Under the pieces are notes generated by a model. It saw nothing but the letters and a program-made list of their open reading frames with translations. It searched no databases and had not been told where the DNA came from. A program made the translations under genes and the position numbers. Below, in pieces: positions 16,202 through 24,935 of a stretch of DNA of 64,000 nucleotides; position 1 is the stretch's first letter, and each line of letters opens with the position of its first letter. Source of the DNA: Streptomyces cellostaticus (GTDB lineage: Bacteria; Actinomycetota; Actinomycetes; Streptomycetales; Streptomycetaceae); contig NZ_KQ948015.1 in NCBI RefSeq assembly GCF_001513965.1, forward strand, positions 365,633-429,632. Direction: 5' to 3'.

Positions 16202-17173
16202 ATGACGTGGCTGATCACCGGCGGAGCCGGATACATCGGGGCGCATGTGGCACGGGCCATGGCCGGCGCCGGGGAGAGCGTCGTGGCGCTGGACGACCTG
16301 TCGGCCGCGGTGCCCGAGCGGCTCCCGGCAGAGGTCCCGCTCGTCGCGGGTTCGACGCTGGACGGGGACCTGCTGGGTCGGGTCTTCGCGGAGTACGGCG
16401 TGACGGGCGTCGTGCACCTCGCGGCGCGCAAGCAGGTCGCCGAGTCCGTGGCTGAGCCCACCCGCTACTACCGGGAGAACGTGGGCGGCCTGGCCACCCT
16501 CCTGGACGCGGTCGCAGAGGCGGGCATCGGCCGCCTGCTGTTCTCCTCGTCGGCGGCCGTGTACGGCAACCCGGACGTGGAGCTGATCACCGAGGACACC
16601 CCGTGCGCGCCGGTGAACCCCTACGGCGAGACGAAGCTGGCCGGGGAGTGGCTGGTGCGGGCGGCGGGCCGGGCGCACGGGATCTCGACGGTGTGCCTGC
16701 GCTACTTCAACGTGGCGGGCGCGGCCGCGCCGGAACTCGCGGACACGGGTGTGTTCAACATCGTGCCCATGGTCTTCGACCGGCTCACCCGCGACGAAGC
16801 CCCGCGGATCTTCGGCGCCGACTATCCGACACCGGACGGCACCTGCATCCGGGACTACATCCACGTGGCCGACCTCGCCGAGGCGCACCTGGCGGCCGCA
16901 CGGCGGCTCTCCGGCGGGGACCTCACGGGAGACCTGACGCTGAACATCGGCCGTGGCGAGGGCGTCTCCGTGCGCGAGCTGATCACGGTCATCGGGGAGG
17001 TCACCGGCGAGCGGTGCACGCCGGTGGTCGAGGGGCGCCGCCCGGGGGACGCGCCGCGCGCGGTCGCCTCGGCCGAGCGGGCCGCCGAGACGCTGGGCTG
17101 GCAGGCCCGGCGCGGGGTGCGCGAGATGGTCGCCTCGGCCTGGCAGGGCTGGCAGCTGCACCACGGGAAGTGA
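16202..17173 (+). CDS. galE: UDP-glucose 4-epimerase
   Basis: This 323-aa extended short-chain dehydrogenase interconverts UDP-glucose and UDP-galactose. The NAD-binding motif is TGGAGYIGAHV (about residues 6-16), followed by LDDLS, the active-site FSSSAAVYG and the catalytic Tyr/Lys pair in NPYGETKL; the substrate region RYFNVAGA and the C-terminal GRRPGD segment are as in GalE. The ATG at 16202 gives the family-typical N terminus; a longer in-frame reading from 15941 was rejected. It is divergent from the glycerol-1-phosphate operon and could provide UDP-galactose for its glycosyltransferase. It is followed by a perfect hairpin. Confidence 0.94.
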   Translation: MTWLITGGAGYIGAHVARAMAGAGESVVALDDLSAAVPERLPAEVPLVAGSTLDGDLLGRVFAEYGVTGVVHLAARKQVAESVAEPTRYYRENVGGLATLLDAVAEAGIGRLLFSSSAAVYGNPDVELITEDTPCAPVNPYGETKLAGEWLVRAAGRAHGISTVCLRYFNVAGAAAPELADTGVFNIVPMVFDRLTRDEAPRIFGADYPTPDGTCIRDYIHVADLAEAHLAAARRLSGGDLTGDLTLNIGRGEGVSVRELITVIGEVTGERCTPVVEGRRPGDAPRAVASAERAAETLGWQARRGVREMVASAWQGWQLHHGK

Positions 17174-17182
17174 GCCGGTGAC

Positions 17183-17217
17183 GCCCTGACCTGCGGTTCG
17201 TTTCCGCAGGTCAGGGC
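17183..17217 (+). terminator. Terminator after galE
   Basis: Two perfectly complementary 14-nt arms (17183-17196 and 17204-17217) flank a 7-nt loop, starting 9 nt after the galE stop. It is a strong intrinsic-type hairpin without a following T-run. Confidence 0.85.
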
Positions 17218-17309
17218 ACATGACAACGGTGTTCAGTGCCGCGTTGCCCGATACCCCCCACCCGTAGTTCACTGTCAGCTCGGGAGCAACACGGAAGGAC
17301 GGTTTTCTC

Positions 17310-18251
17310 ATGGGGGCAGGGCACGACCACGGGCATGCACACAGCCATGCGCCGCCCACGGGCACGGCCGCGGCCGCCTATCGTGGCAGGCTGCGTGTCG
17401 CGCTGGGCATCACGCTCACGATCATGGTGGTCGAGATCATCGGCGGTCTCGTCGCGGACTCGCTCGCCCTGATCGCCGACGCGGCGCACATGGCCACCGA
17501 CGCGGTCGGCCTGTGCATGGCGCTGCTCGCCATCCACTTCGCGAACCGCCCGCCGAGCACGAACCGCACCTTCGGCTACGCCCGCGCCGAGATCCTCGCC
17601 GCCCTGGCCAACTGCGTGCTGCTGCTCGGCGTCGGCGGATACGTCCTGTACGAGGCGGTCCAGCGGTTCGTCACGCCCGCGGACACCCGGGGCGGCCTGA
17701 TGATCGTCTTCGGTCTGATCGGCCTGGTCGCGAACACGATCTCGCTCACCCTGCTGATGCGCGGGCAGAAGGAGAGTCTGAACGTGCGCGGCGCCTTCCT
17801 GGAGGTGGCCGCGGACGCGCTGGGCTCGGTGGCGGTGCTGATCTCGGCGACCGTGATCCTCACCACGGGCTGGCAGGCGGCCGACCCGGTGGCCTCGCTG
17901 GTGATCGGCCTGATGATCGTGCCGAGGACGCTGAAGCTGCTGCGCGAGACGCTGGACGTGCTGCTGGAGGCGGCCCCGAAGGACGTCGACATGGCGGACG
18001 TACGGGCGCACATCCTGGCCCTGGACGGCGTGGAGGACGTGCACGACCTGCACGCCTGGACGATCACCTCGGGCATGCCCGTGGTGTCCGCGCACGTGGT
18101 GGTCAGCTCGGAGGTGCTGAACGCCATCGGCCACGAGAAGATGCTGCACGAGCTGCAGGGGTGCCTGGGCGACCACTTCGACGTGGAGCACTGCACCTTC
18201 CAGCTGGAGCCGGGCGGGCACGCGGAGCACGAAGCCCGGCTGTGCCATTGA
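17310..18251 (+). CDS. Cation diffusion facilitator (zinc/heavy-metal exporter)
   Basis: This 313-aa membrane protein is a CDF-family metal/proton antiporter of the CzcD/ZitB type. It has a histidine-rich N terminus (HDHGHAHSH), about six membrane spans and a C-terminal cytoplasmic domain ending in more histidines. The transport site in TM2 has H60 and D64 (HMATD); in TM5 the pair is E165 and D169 (EVAAD), where many zinc exporters have His and Asp, so metal preference may differ. The ATG is preceded by GGAAGGAC. It stands alone between galE and idi. Zinc is the likeliest substrate, but cobalt or cadmium are possible. Confidence 0.93.
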   Translation: MGAGHDHGHAHSHAPPTGTAAAAYRGRLRVALGITLTIMVVEIIGGLVADSLALIADAAHMATDAVGLCMALLAIHFANRPPSTNRTFGYARAEILAALANCVLLLGVGGYVLYEAVQRFVTPADTRGGLMIVFGLIGLVANTISLTLLMRGQKESLNVRGAFLEVAADALGSVAVLISATVILTTGWQAADPVASLVIGLMIVPRTLKLLRETLDVLLEAAPKDVDMADVRAHILALDGVEDVHDLHAWTITSGMPVVSAHVVVSSEVLNAIGHEKMLHELQGCLGDHFDVEHCTFQLEPGGHAEHEARLCH

Positions 18252-18433
18252 CCGTACGCAATCTTGTGCGAAGGCCGCGGGCGGTTCCGGGCCAAGGGCG
18301 CCGGGCACGATGATCTACCGGGTCCCCACTCCGGTGCCGCCCGGCGCAGGACATGCGGACGTGCGGGGAAGTGCCGGGAGTGCCGGATTCGTACGGCAGA
18401 CTTGGGGTGCGAAGACCGAGGCGAAGGATGGGT

Positions 18434-19027
18434 ATGCCGATCACACCTGCCACCGAGACGCACAGCTCGTCGAACGGCACCGCAGAGGCGATTTTGCTGG
18501 AACTGGTCGACGAGAAGGGCGTGACGATCGGCACCGCGGAGAAGCTCGCCGCGCATCAGCCGCCGGGGCAGCTGCACCGGGCGTTCTCGGTGTTCCTCTT
18601 CGACGAGCAGGGCCGGCTGCTGCTCCAGCAGCGGGCGCTCGGCAAGTACCACTCCCCCGGTGTGTGGTCCAACACCTGCTGCGGCCACCCCTACCCCGGT
18701 GAGGCGCCCTTCGCGGCGGCGGCCCGGCGGACGTACGAGGAGCTGGGCGTCTCGCCGTCGCTGCTCGCGGAGGCGGGCACGGTCCGCTACAACCACCCGG
18801 ACCCGGCCTCGGGCCTGGTCGAGCAGGAGTACAACCACCTGTTCGTCGGTCTGGTGCAGGCTCCGCTCGTGCCGGATGCGGAAGAGGTCGAGGCAACCGC
18901 GTACGTGACGGCCGCCGAGCTGGCCCAGCGGCACGCCCGGGACCCGTTCTCGGCGTGGTTCATGACCGTGCTGGACGCGGCGCGTCCGGCGATCAGGGAG
19001 CTGACGGGCGATTCGGCAGGCTGGTAA
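18434..19027 (+). CDS. idi: Isopentenyl-diphosphate delta-isomerase (type I)
   Basis: This 197-aa Nudix-fold enzyme interconverts IPP and DMAPP. The catalytic cysteine is in SNTCCGHP (C83), and the acidic partner is in LVEQEYNHLF; the Nudix-like segment is GEAPFAAAARRTYEELG. I chose the ATG at 18434 because the product then begins MPITPAT as in the Streptomyces enzymes I remember and a GAAGG site lies about 6 nt upstream; an ATG two codons earlier sits inside that site. It is about 10 kb from the hopanoid operon and feeds the same isoprenoid pool. Confidence 0.95.
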   Translation: MPITPATETHSSSNGTAEAILLELVDEKGVTIGTAEKLAAHQPPGQLHRAFSVFLFDEQGRLLLQQRALGKYHSPGVWSNTCCGHPYPGEAPFAAAARRTYEELGVSPSLLAEAGTVRYNHPDPASGLVEQEYNHLFVGLVQAPLVPDAEEVEATAYVTAAELAQRHARDPFSAWFMTVLDAARPAIRELTGDSAGW

Positions 19028-19054
19028 GCCCCGCCCACGCCCCCTTGCGGCTCC

Positions 19055-19549
19055 TTACGGAAAGGCCGCGGGCTTGAGCGGCAGGGCGGCCCAGATCACC
19101 TTGCCGCCGCCGGCCGTGTGCTCCACGTCGACCGCCCCGCCCGCCTCCCGGGCGACCTCACGGACCAGGAGCAGCCCCCGGCCGCCGGTCTGGCCGTGGT
19201 CGGCCTCCAGGGCGGTCGGGCGGTAGGGGTGGTTGTCCTCCACCGACACGCGCACCCACTCGGCACCGACGGCCACCTCCACGGCGAGCATCGGCGACAG
19301 CAGCGCCGCGTGCCTGACCGCGTTCGTGACCAGCTCGGAGACGATCAGCAGCAGGCCGTACACCAGGTCGTCGGAGACCGGTACGCCCTGGCGCAGCAGC
19401 AGGTCCTGTACGGCATGCCGGGCCTGCGGGACCGAGGCGTCCACGGCGGGCGCGGTGAACCGCCAGACGCCCTCGTACGGCAGTGGATCGGGCGGCCGCT
19501 CGGCGCCCCCCGCTGGGCGCGGGCCGTCCCCGCGCCCGTGGTTGTCCAT
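19055..19549 (-). CDS. Anti-sigma-factor-type ATP-binding protein (HATPase_c_2)
   Basis: This protein of about 164 aa carries a single GHKL ATPase domain like SpoIIAB/RsbW: N box ELVTNAVRHA and G box TGGRGLLLV are clear. Such stand-alone domains in streptomycetes act as serine kinases of anti-anti-sigma factors or as partners of PP2C phosphatases; no partner gene is adjacent. The start is uncertain: ATG at 19549 (MDNHGRGDG) is chosen, but the frame stays open to 19663. It is divergent from the enoyl-CoA hydratase gene and convergent with idi (27 nt apart). Confidence 0.82.
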   Translation of the reverse strand: MDNHGRGDGPRPAGGAERPPDPLPYEGVWRFTAPAVDASVPQARHAVQDLLLRQGVPVSDDLVYGLLLIVSELVTNAVRHAALLSPMLAVEVAVGAEWVRVSVEDNHPYRPTALEADHGQTGGRGLLLVREVAREAGGAVDVEHTAGGGKVIWAALPLKPAAFP

Positions 19550-19818
19550 CGTCCGGTCGCCACCCTCGCGCTCGATTGTCACCACACGTCGAGTGTTGGT
19601 AACAAACTGCTCCCCTCCCCATGACTGAACAGAAGTCAGCTGGTATCGAGCGGTTCTGACCATTGGCGTATGACAACGTCAGTTGTAGGAACTGTTCCTG
19701 TCCCCCCGGCGCCGGTTCGCGAACTATTCGTGTTGTACGGGTTTGGTTCTGGCTGCTCCCCGGCCCAGGCCGACCCCGTCTCCTTCGCCCCGGCCGGACG
19801 GCCGATAACATCCCGCGC

Positions 19819-20574
19819 ATGGAGCCCCAGCTGTCGCACCAGGTCGTCGACTCCGTCGCCACCGTCGTCGTCCGTCATCCGGCCAAGCGCAACGCCATGA
19901 CGGCCGCGATGTGGCGGGCCCTGCCGCCGCTGCTGGCCCAGCTGGCGAGCGACCCCGGAGTGCGGGCGCTCGTGCTGACCGGCGAGGGCGCGACCTTCTG
20001 CGCGGGTGCGGACATCTCCACGCTCCAGGGCTCGCCCGCCGAGGCGCAGGGGCTGGCCGTGGCGGCCGAGGAGGCCCTCGCCGCATTTCCCAAGCCGACG
20101 CTCGCCGCGGTGCGCGGCCACTGCGTGGGCGGCGGGGCCCAGCTCGCCGCGGCCTGCGATCTGCGGCTGGCGGAGGAGGGCGCGCTCTTCGGGGTGACGC
20201 CTGCAAAACTCGGGATCGTGTATCCGGCCTCGTCCACCCGGCGGCTGATGTCGCTGGTGGGACCGGCCACCGCCAAGTACCTGTTGTTCACGGCCGAGTT
20301 GATCGATGCCGGGCGGGCGCTGCGCACCGGGCTGGTGGACGAGGTGCTGCCCGAGGGCGATCTGGACAAGCGGGTCGCCGAGCTGACCCGGATCCTGGTG
20401 TCGCGTTCCCAGCTGACCCAGGCCGCGGCGAAGGAGTTCGCGAACGGCCGCACCGACCGGGACGCCCACTGGACGCAGCAGGCAGGCGGCAGCGGCGACA
20501 CCGCGGAGGGGGTCGCCGCCTTCCTGGAGCGCAGGCAGCCGCGCTTCACCTGGAGCGTGCCTACCCCAGAGTGA
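19819..20574 (+). CDS. Enoyl-CoA hydratase/isomerase family protein
   Basis: This 251-aa crotonase-fold protein has both oxyanion-hole segments: one in FCAGADISTLQ and one in HCVGGGAQLAAACDLRLA. The second catalytic glutamate position typical of hydratases (PEx(K/L)LG) reads TPAKLGIVYP, so Glu is replaced and the reaction may be isomerisation or another crotonase chemistry rather than hydration. The ATG at 19819 is the usual family start; the longer frame from 19663 lacks support. Its 3' end overlaps the convergent PfpI gene by 14 nt. Confidence 0.88.
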   Translation: MEPQLSHQVVDSVATVVVRHPAKRNAMTAAMWRALPPLLAQLASDPGVRALVLTGEGATFCAGADISTLQGSPAEAQGLAVAAEEALAAFPKPTLAAVRGHCVGGGAQLAAACDLRLAEEGALFGVTPAKLGIVYPASSTRRLMSLVGPATAKYLLFTAELIDAGRALRTGLVDEVLPEGDLDKRVAELTRILVSRSQLTQAAAKEFANGRTDRDAHWTQQAGGSGDTAEGVAAFLERRQPRFTWSVPTPE

Positions 20575-21196
20575 AGCGGCTCTGTGTGCGGAACTCCTCC
20601 ACCAGGTGCGCGGGGGCCTTGTGCGGGGAGCCGGCGTCGTACGGCGGCTGCGGGTCGTACTCGGTCAGCAGCTGGACGGCCTGGGCGTGTTCGTCGCCCG
20701 CGATCCTGCCGACCAGCGTGAGGCCCATGTCGATGCCGGAGGAGACGCCGGCGGCGGTGACGTACTTGCCGTCGCTGACGACCCGGTCGCCCGTCGGTTC
20801 GGCGCCGAACTGTTTCAGGAGGTCCAGGGCGACCCAGTGGCTGGTGGCGCGCCGGCCCTTCAGCAGGCCGGCGGCGGCGAGCAGCAGCGAGCCCGAGCAG
20901 ACCGAGGTCGTCCAGGTGGTCGTCGCGTCGACGGCGCGCAGCCAGTCCAGCAGGGCCGGGTTCTCCAGCTCGGCGAGGGTGCCCGGTCCGCCGGCGACCA
21001 CGACGATGTCGGGGCTCGTCACCTCGTCCAGGGCTTTGTCCGCGGTGAGGGCGAGAAAGCCCGTGTCGGTGCGGACGGGGCCGGGCCGCTCGGCGACGAA
21101 GTCGACCTGCGCATCCGGGAGACGGCAGAGGACCTCGTAGGGTCCCACGACGTCCAGGGCGGTGAAGCGGTCGTAGACGACCATGGCGATGTGCAT
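20561..21196 (-). CDS. DJ-1/PfpI family protein (isonitrile hydratase-like)
   Basis: This 211-aa class I glutamine amidotransferase-like protein has its nucleophile elbow at TTSVCSGSLLLAAAG (C100), followed by RRATSHW, which matches the InhA/isonitrile hydratase branch and the N-terminal half of GlxA regulators. Catalysis on isonitriles is one family activity; a chaperone or deglycase-like role is equally possible. It lies just downstream of the GlxA-type regulator on the same strand with 47 nt between them, so the two form a likely unit in which a regulator controls its enzyme paralogue. Confidence 0.87.
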   Translation of the reverse strand: MHIAMVVYDRFTALDVVGPYEVLCRLPDAQVDFVAERPGPVRTDTGFLALTADKALDEVTSPDIVVVAGGPGTLAELENPALLDWLRAVDATTTWTTSVCSGSLLLAAAGLLKGRRATSHWVALDLLKQFGAEPTGDRVVSDGKYVTAAGVSSGIDMGLTLVGRIAGDEHAQAVQLLTEYDPQPPYDAGSPHKAPAHLVEEFRTQSRFTLG

Positions 21197-21243
21197 GGGG
21201 ATCCCCTTCGGCGGTCGGGTGCGATTGCGGTGTGCGGGCCGGT

Positions 21244-22203
21244 TCAGTGGGCGGATGCCGGGTGGAAGCGCCTGCGGTACTCGGCGGGCGGTGTGCCCAG
21301 TGCCTTGAGGAAGGCGCGCCGCATGGACTCGGAGGTGCCATAACCGCTGGCGCGGGAGATCTCCTCGACGCCGTCGGACGTGTCCTCCAGGAGCCGGCGG
21401 GCGTGTTCGAGGCGGACGCGGTCGACGTAGCGGCCGGGCGTCGTGCCGGTCTCCTCCCGGAAGGCGCGGGCGAAGTGGCGCGGGGAGAGCCGGGCGCGGG
21501 CGGCGAGCGACTCGACGGTCAGGTCACCGGCGGGATGCTCGGTGATCCACTGCTGCACCTCCCGCAGGGGTGCGCGCTGCGCGGTCTGGGCGGCGAGCTG
21601 GGCGCTGAACTGCGCCTGGTTGCCGGGCCTGCGCAGAAAGACCACCAGATGCCGGGCGACAGCGAGCGCGACGTCCCGGTCCAGGTCCTCCTCCACCAGG
21701 GCGAGGGCGAGGTCGATGCCGGAGGTCACGCCCGCCGAGGTGGAGACGCGCCCGTCGCGGACGTAGATCGGCTCGGGGTCCACCTCCACGGCCGGGTGGT
21801 CGCGGGCGAGCTTGTCGCAGTGGGCCCAGTGGGTCGTCGCCCGGCGGCCGTCGAGCAGCCCCGCTGCGGCCAGCAGGATCGATCCGGTGCAGACGGAGAC
21901 GAGGCGCCGCGCGCGCGGGCCGTGCGCGCGCAGCCAGTCGGTCAGCCGCGGATCGGGGCTGCGGGTGCCCTGTCCCCCGGGGACCAGCAGGGTGTGCGGG
22001 TCGGGTGTCTGTGTGAGCGCCTCGTCCGGTACGAGGGTCAGGCCACTGGAGGTGCGCACGGGGCCGCCGTCCAGGGAGGCCGTGCGGATGCGGTACGTCC
22101 CGGGCGTGTGGTTCTCGGCACCGGTGAACACCTCCAGGGGACCGGTGACATCAAGGCTCTGCACACCGTCGAAGAGGACGAAGAGGAGCGTTCGCTGCGG
22201 CAT
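21244..22203 (-). CDS. GlxA-type AraC regulator with PfpI domain
   Basis: This 319-aa regulator has an N-terminal DJ-1/PfpI domain (about residues 5-170, with the equivalent cysteine C105 in SVCTGSILLAAAG) and a C-terminal AraC DNA-binding region (about 215-315, with two helix-turn-helix units, VESLAARARLSPRHFARAF and a second one near EISRASGYGTSESM). GlxA proteins respond to small molecules sensed by the amidotransferase domain. The ATG at 22203 gives the typical MPQRTLLFVLFDG start; a frame extension to 22317 is not supported. It is divergent from tex and upstream of the PfpI gene. Confidence 0.9.
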   Translation of the reverse strand: MPQRTLLFVLFDGVQSLDVTGPLEVFTGAENHTPGTYRIRTASLDGGPVRTSSGLTLVPDEALTQTPDPHTLLVPGGQGTRSPDPRLTDWLRAHGPRARRLVSVCTGSILLAAAGLLDGRRATTHWAHCDKLARDHPAVEVDPEPIYVRDGRVSTSAGVTSGIDLALALVEEDLDRDVALAVARHLVVFLRRPGNQAQFSAQLAAQTAQRAPLREVQQWITEHPAGDLTVESLAARARLSPRHFARAFREETGTTPGRYVDRVRLEHARRLLEDTSDGVEEISRASGYGTSESMRRAFLKALGTPPAEYRRRFHPASAH

Positions 22204-22416
22204 GCCTTCGATTCTTCGAGGGTGCAGGCGTGGCCGCAATGACGAGTTTCCCACCTTTTCTGCCATGGGACCGTGTTCCGCCGGGCAGGGCGGCCCGGGA
22301 CGGGGTCCGCGCCCCATGCGGCGCGGCGGCCCGCCGGGGGGCGCCCTGATCCCCGGTTGTCGGTGTCACCTGCCACAATTGCCGCGCAACCTCAGTGGAG
22401 AAGGCGGTACGGGATC

Positions 22417-24828
22417 GTGACGACACCCGGGTCTCTAGAAGTAGGGTCCATCGAAGGCAGGATCGCCGAGGAACTCGGCGTAAGGGAGCGGCAGGTGAAG
22501 GCCGCCGTGGAGCTGCTCGACGGCGGTTCGACGGTGCCCTTCATCGCCCGCTACCGCAAGGAAGCGACCGAGATGCTCGACGATGCGCAGCTGCGCACGA
22601 TCGAGGAGCGGCTGCGCTATCTGCGGGAGCTGGAGGAGCGGCGGACCGCGATCCTGGAGTCGGTGCGCGAGCAGGGCAAGCTCACCGAGGAGCTTCAGGC
22701 GCAGATCCGGGGCGCCGAGACCAAGGCGCGGCTGGAGGACATCTACCTGCCCTACAAGCCCAAGCGGCGGACCAAGGCGCAGATCGCGCGCGAGGCCGGG
22801 CTGGAGCCGCTGGCCGAGGGGCTGCTGGGCGACCCGGCGGTCGAGCCGCTCGCGGCGGCCGCCGCGTTCGTGGACGCGGACAAGGGCGTCGCCGATCCGC
22901 AGGCCGCACTGGACGGTGCGCGGGCCATCCTCACCGAGCGGTTCTCGGAGGACGCCGACCTGATCGGCGAGGTGCGCGAGCGCATGTGGGTGCGCGGGCG
23001 GCTGGCCGCCAAGGTGAAGCAGGGCAAGGAGGAGGCGGGCGCCAAGTTCGCCGACTACTTCGACTTCGCCGAGCCGTTCACCGAGCTGCCCTCCCACCGC
23101 ATCCTGGCGATGCTGCGCGGCGAGAAGGAGGAGGTCCTGGACCTCGTCCTGGAGCCGGAGGAGCCCGCTGAGTCCCCATCGGTTCCGTCCTCGTACGAGG
23201 GAATCATCGCCCACCGCTTCGGGATCGCCGACCGCGGCCGCCCCGGCGACAAGTGGCTGACGGACACGGTCCGCTGGGCCTGGCGCACCCGCATCCTGGT
23301 CCACCTCGGCATCGACCTGCGCCTTCGGCTGCGTACGGCCGCCGAGGACGAGGCGGTCAACGTGTTCGCGGCGAACCTGAGGGACCTGCTGCTGGCCGCG
23401 CCGGCCGGCACGCGCGCGACGCTCGGCCTGGACCCCGGCTTCCGTACGGGCGTGAAGGTCGCGGTGGTCGACGCCACCGGCAAGGCCGTCGCCACGGACG
23501 TGATCTACCCGCACGTCCCGGCCAACAAGTGGGACGAGGCGATCGCCAAGCTCGCCCGGCTGGCGAAGGAGCACTCGGTCGACCTGGTCGCCATCGGCAA
23601 CGGCACGGCGTCCCGGGAGACCGACAAGCTCGCCGTTGAACTCATCTCCAAGCACCCGGAGTTGAAGCTCACCAAGGTGATGGTGTCCGAGGCGGGCGCC
23701 TCCGTGTACTCGGCGTCGCAGTACGCCTCGCAGGAACTGCCCGACATGGACGTGTCGCTGCGCGGTGCGGTCTCCATCGCCCGCCGGCTCCAGGACCCGC
23801 TGGCCGAGCTGGTGAAGATCGACCCGAAGTCGATCGGTGTCGGCCAGTACCAGCACGACCTGTCCGAGGTGAAGCTGTCCCGCTCACTGGACGCGGTCGT
23901 CGAGGACTGTGTGAACGGCGTCGGCGTGGACGTCAACACCGCGTCCGTGCCGCTGCTTTCGCGGGTGTCGGGCATCTCGTCCGGTCTCGCCGAGAACATC
24001 GTGGCGCACCGGGACGCGAACGGGCCGTTCACCTCGCGCTCCGAGCTGAAGAAGGTGGCGCGGCTCGGCCCGAAGGCGTACGAGCAGTGCGCGGGCTTCC
24101 TGCGGATCCGGGACGGCGTCGATCCGCTGGACGCCTCCAGCGTGCACCCGGAGGCGTATCCGGTGGTGCGGCGCATGGTGAAGACGACGGGGCAGGAGGT
24201 CGCCTCCCTCATCGGCAACACCGGTGCGCTGCGCTCGCTGCGGCCGGCCGACTTCGTGGACGACACGTTCGGTCTGCCGACGGTCAGCGACATCCTGAAG
24301 GAGCTGGAGAAGCCGGGGCGTGACCCGCGTCCTGCCTTCAAGACGGCCACCTTCAAGGAGGGCGTGGAGAAGATCTCCGACCTGTCCGCCGGGATGGTCC
24401 TGGAGGGTGTGGTCACGAACGTGGCGGCCTTCGGGGCGTTCGTGGACGTCGGTGTCCACCAGGACGGGCTGGTGCACGTCTCCGCGATGTCGAAGACGTT
24501 CGTCAAGGACCCGCGGGATGTGGTCAAGCCCGGGGACATCGTCAAGGTGAAGGTGCTCGACGTGGACATTCCGCGCAAGCGGATTGCGCTGACGCTGCGG
24601 CTGGACGATGAGGCTGCGGCGCAGGGGCAGGGGCAGGGGGGTGGCCGCCAGCAGCGTGGGGGCGGTGCTCGCCCGCCTCAGCCGCGGCAAGGGCAGGGGC
24701 AGGGGCAGCGACAGGGCCGTGGTGGGGGTGAGCGTGGTGGGCGTCAGGCGCCCGCCCCTGCCAACAGCGCGATGGCGGACGCACTGCGGCGGGCCGGGTT
24801 GCTGAACCCGAAGGACGGCCGGCGCTGA
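22417..24828 (+). CDS. Tex family RNA-binding protein (S1 domain)
   Basis: This protein of about 803 aa has the full Tex layout: an N-terminal helical domain ([21 protein letters not shown]), a YqgF/RuvX RNase-like domain ([17 protein letters not shown]), helix-hairpin-helix repeats, and a C-terminal S1 domain ([21 protein letters not shown]). It binds nucleic acids and affects transcription or translation. It carries an added C-terminal tail rich in Gly, Gln and Arg, probably disordered. The GTG at 22417 is used because it begins the family-typical [18 protein letters not shown]; a GGAGAAGG site lies 12-20 nt upstream. It ends at a strong bidirectional hairpin. Confidence 0.94.
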   Translation: MTTPGSLEVGSIEGRIAEELGVRERQVKAAVELLDGGSTVPFIARYRKEATEMLDDAQLRTIEERLRYLRELEERRTAILESVREQGKLTEELQAQIRGAETKARLEDIYLPYKPKRRTKAQIAREAGLEPLAEGLLGDPAVEPLAAAAAFVDADKGVADPQAALDGARAILTERFSEDADLIGEVRERMWVRGRLAAKVKQGKEEAGAKFADYFDFAEPFTELPSHRILAMLRGEKEEVLDLVLEPEEPAESPSVPSSYEGIIAHRFGIADRGRPGDKWLTDTVRWAWRTRILVHLGIDLRLRLRTAAEDEAVNVFAANLRDLLLAAPAGTRATLGLDPGFRTGVKVAVVDATGKAVATDVIYPHVPANKWDEAIAKLARLAKEHSVDLVAIGNGTASRETDKLAVELISKHPELKLTKVMVSEAGASVYSASQYASQELPDMDVSLRGAVSIARRLQDPLAELVKIDPKSIGVGQYQHDLSEVKLSRSLDAVVEDCVNGVGVDVNTASVPLLSRVSGISSGLAENIVAHRDANGPFTSRSELKKVARLGPKAYEQCAGFLRIRDGVDPLDASSVHPEAYPVVRRMVKTTGQEVASLIGNTGALRSLRPADFVDDTFGLPTVSDILKELEKPGRDPRPAFKTATFKEGVEKISDLSAGMVLEGVVTNVAAFGAFVDVGVHQDGLVHVSAMSKTFVKDPRDVVKPGDIVKVKVLDVDIPRKRIALTLRLDDEAAAQGQGQGGGRQQRGGGARPPQPRQGQGQGQRQGRGGGERGGRQAPAPANSAMADALRRAGLLNPKDGRR

Positions 24829-24833
24829 GCCAC

Positions 24834-24876
24834 CGGGGCGGGGCCGTGCCGCACGCCCGGGCACGGCCCCGCCCCG
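24834..24876. terminator. Bidirectional terminator between tex and the NB-ARC gene
   Basis: Arms 24834-24850 and 24860-24876 are perfectly complementary over 17 bp around a 9-nt loop. It lies 6 nt after the tex stop and 60 nt beyond the stop of the convergent NB-ARC gene, so it could end both transcripts. Confidence 0.85.
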
Positions 24877-24935
24877 CACCTTCCGTGACCTCCACCGTCC
24901 AACGGCCGCGAGCACACTGCGGCTCCGGTCGGCGG

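Noticed and set aside
24600..24770. Glycine/glutamine-rich repeat at the end of tex considered as an inserted repeat element
   Set aside because: The repeats keep the reading frame and fit a disordered basic tail, which is common at the end of RNA-binding Tex proteins.
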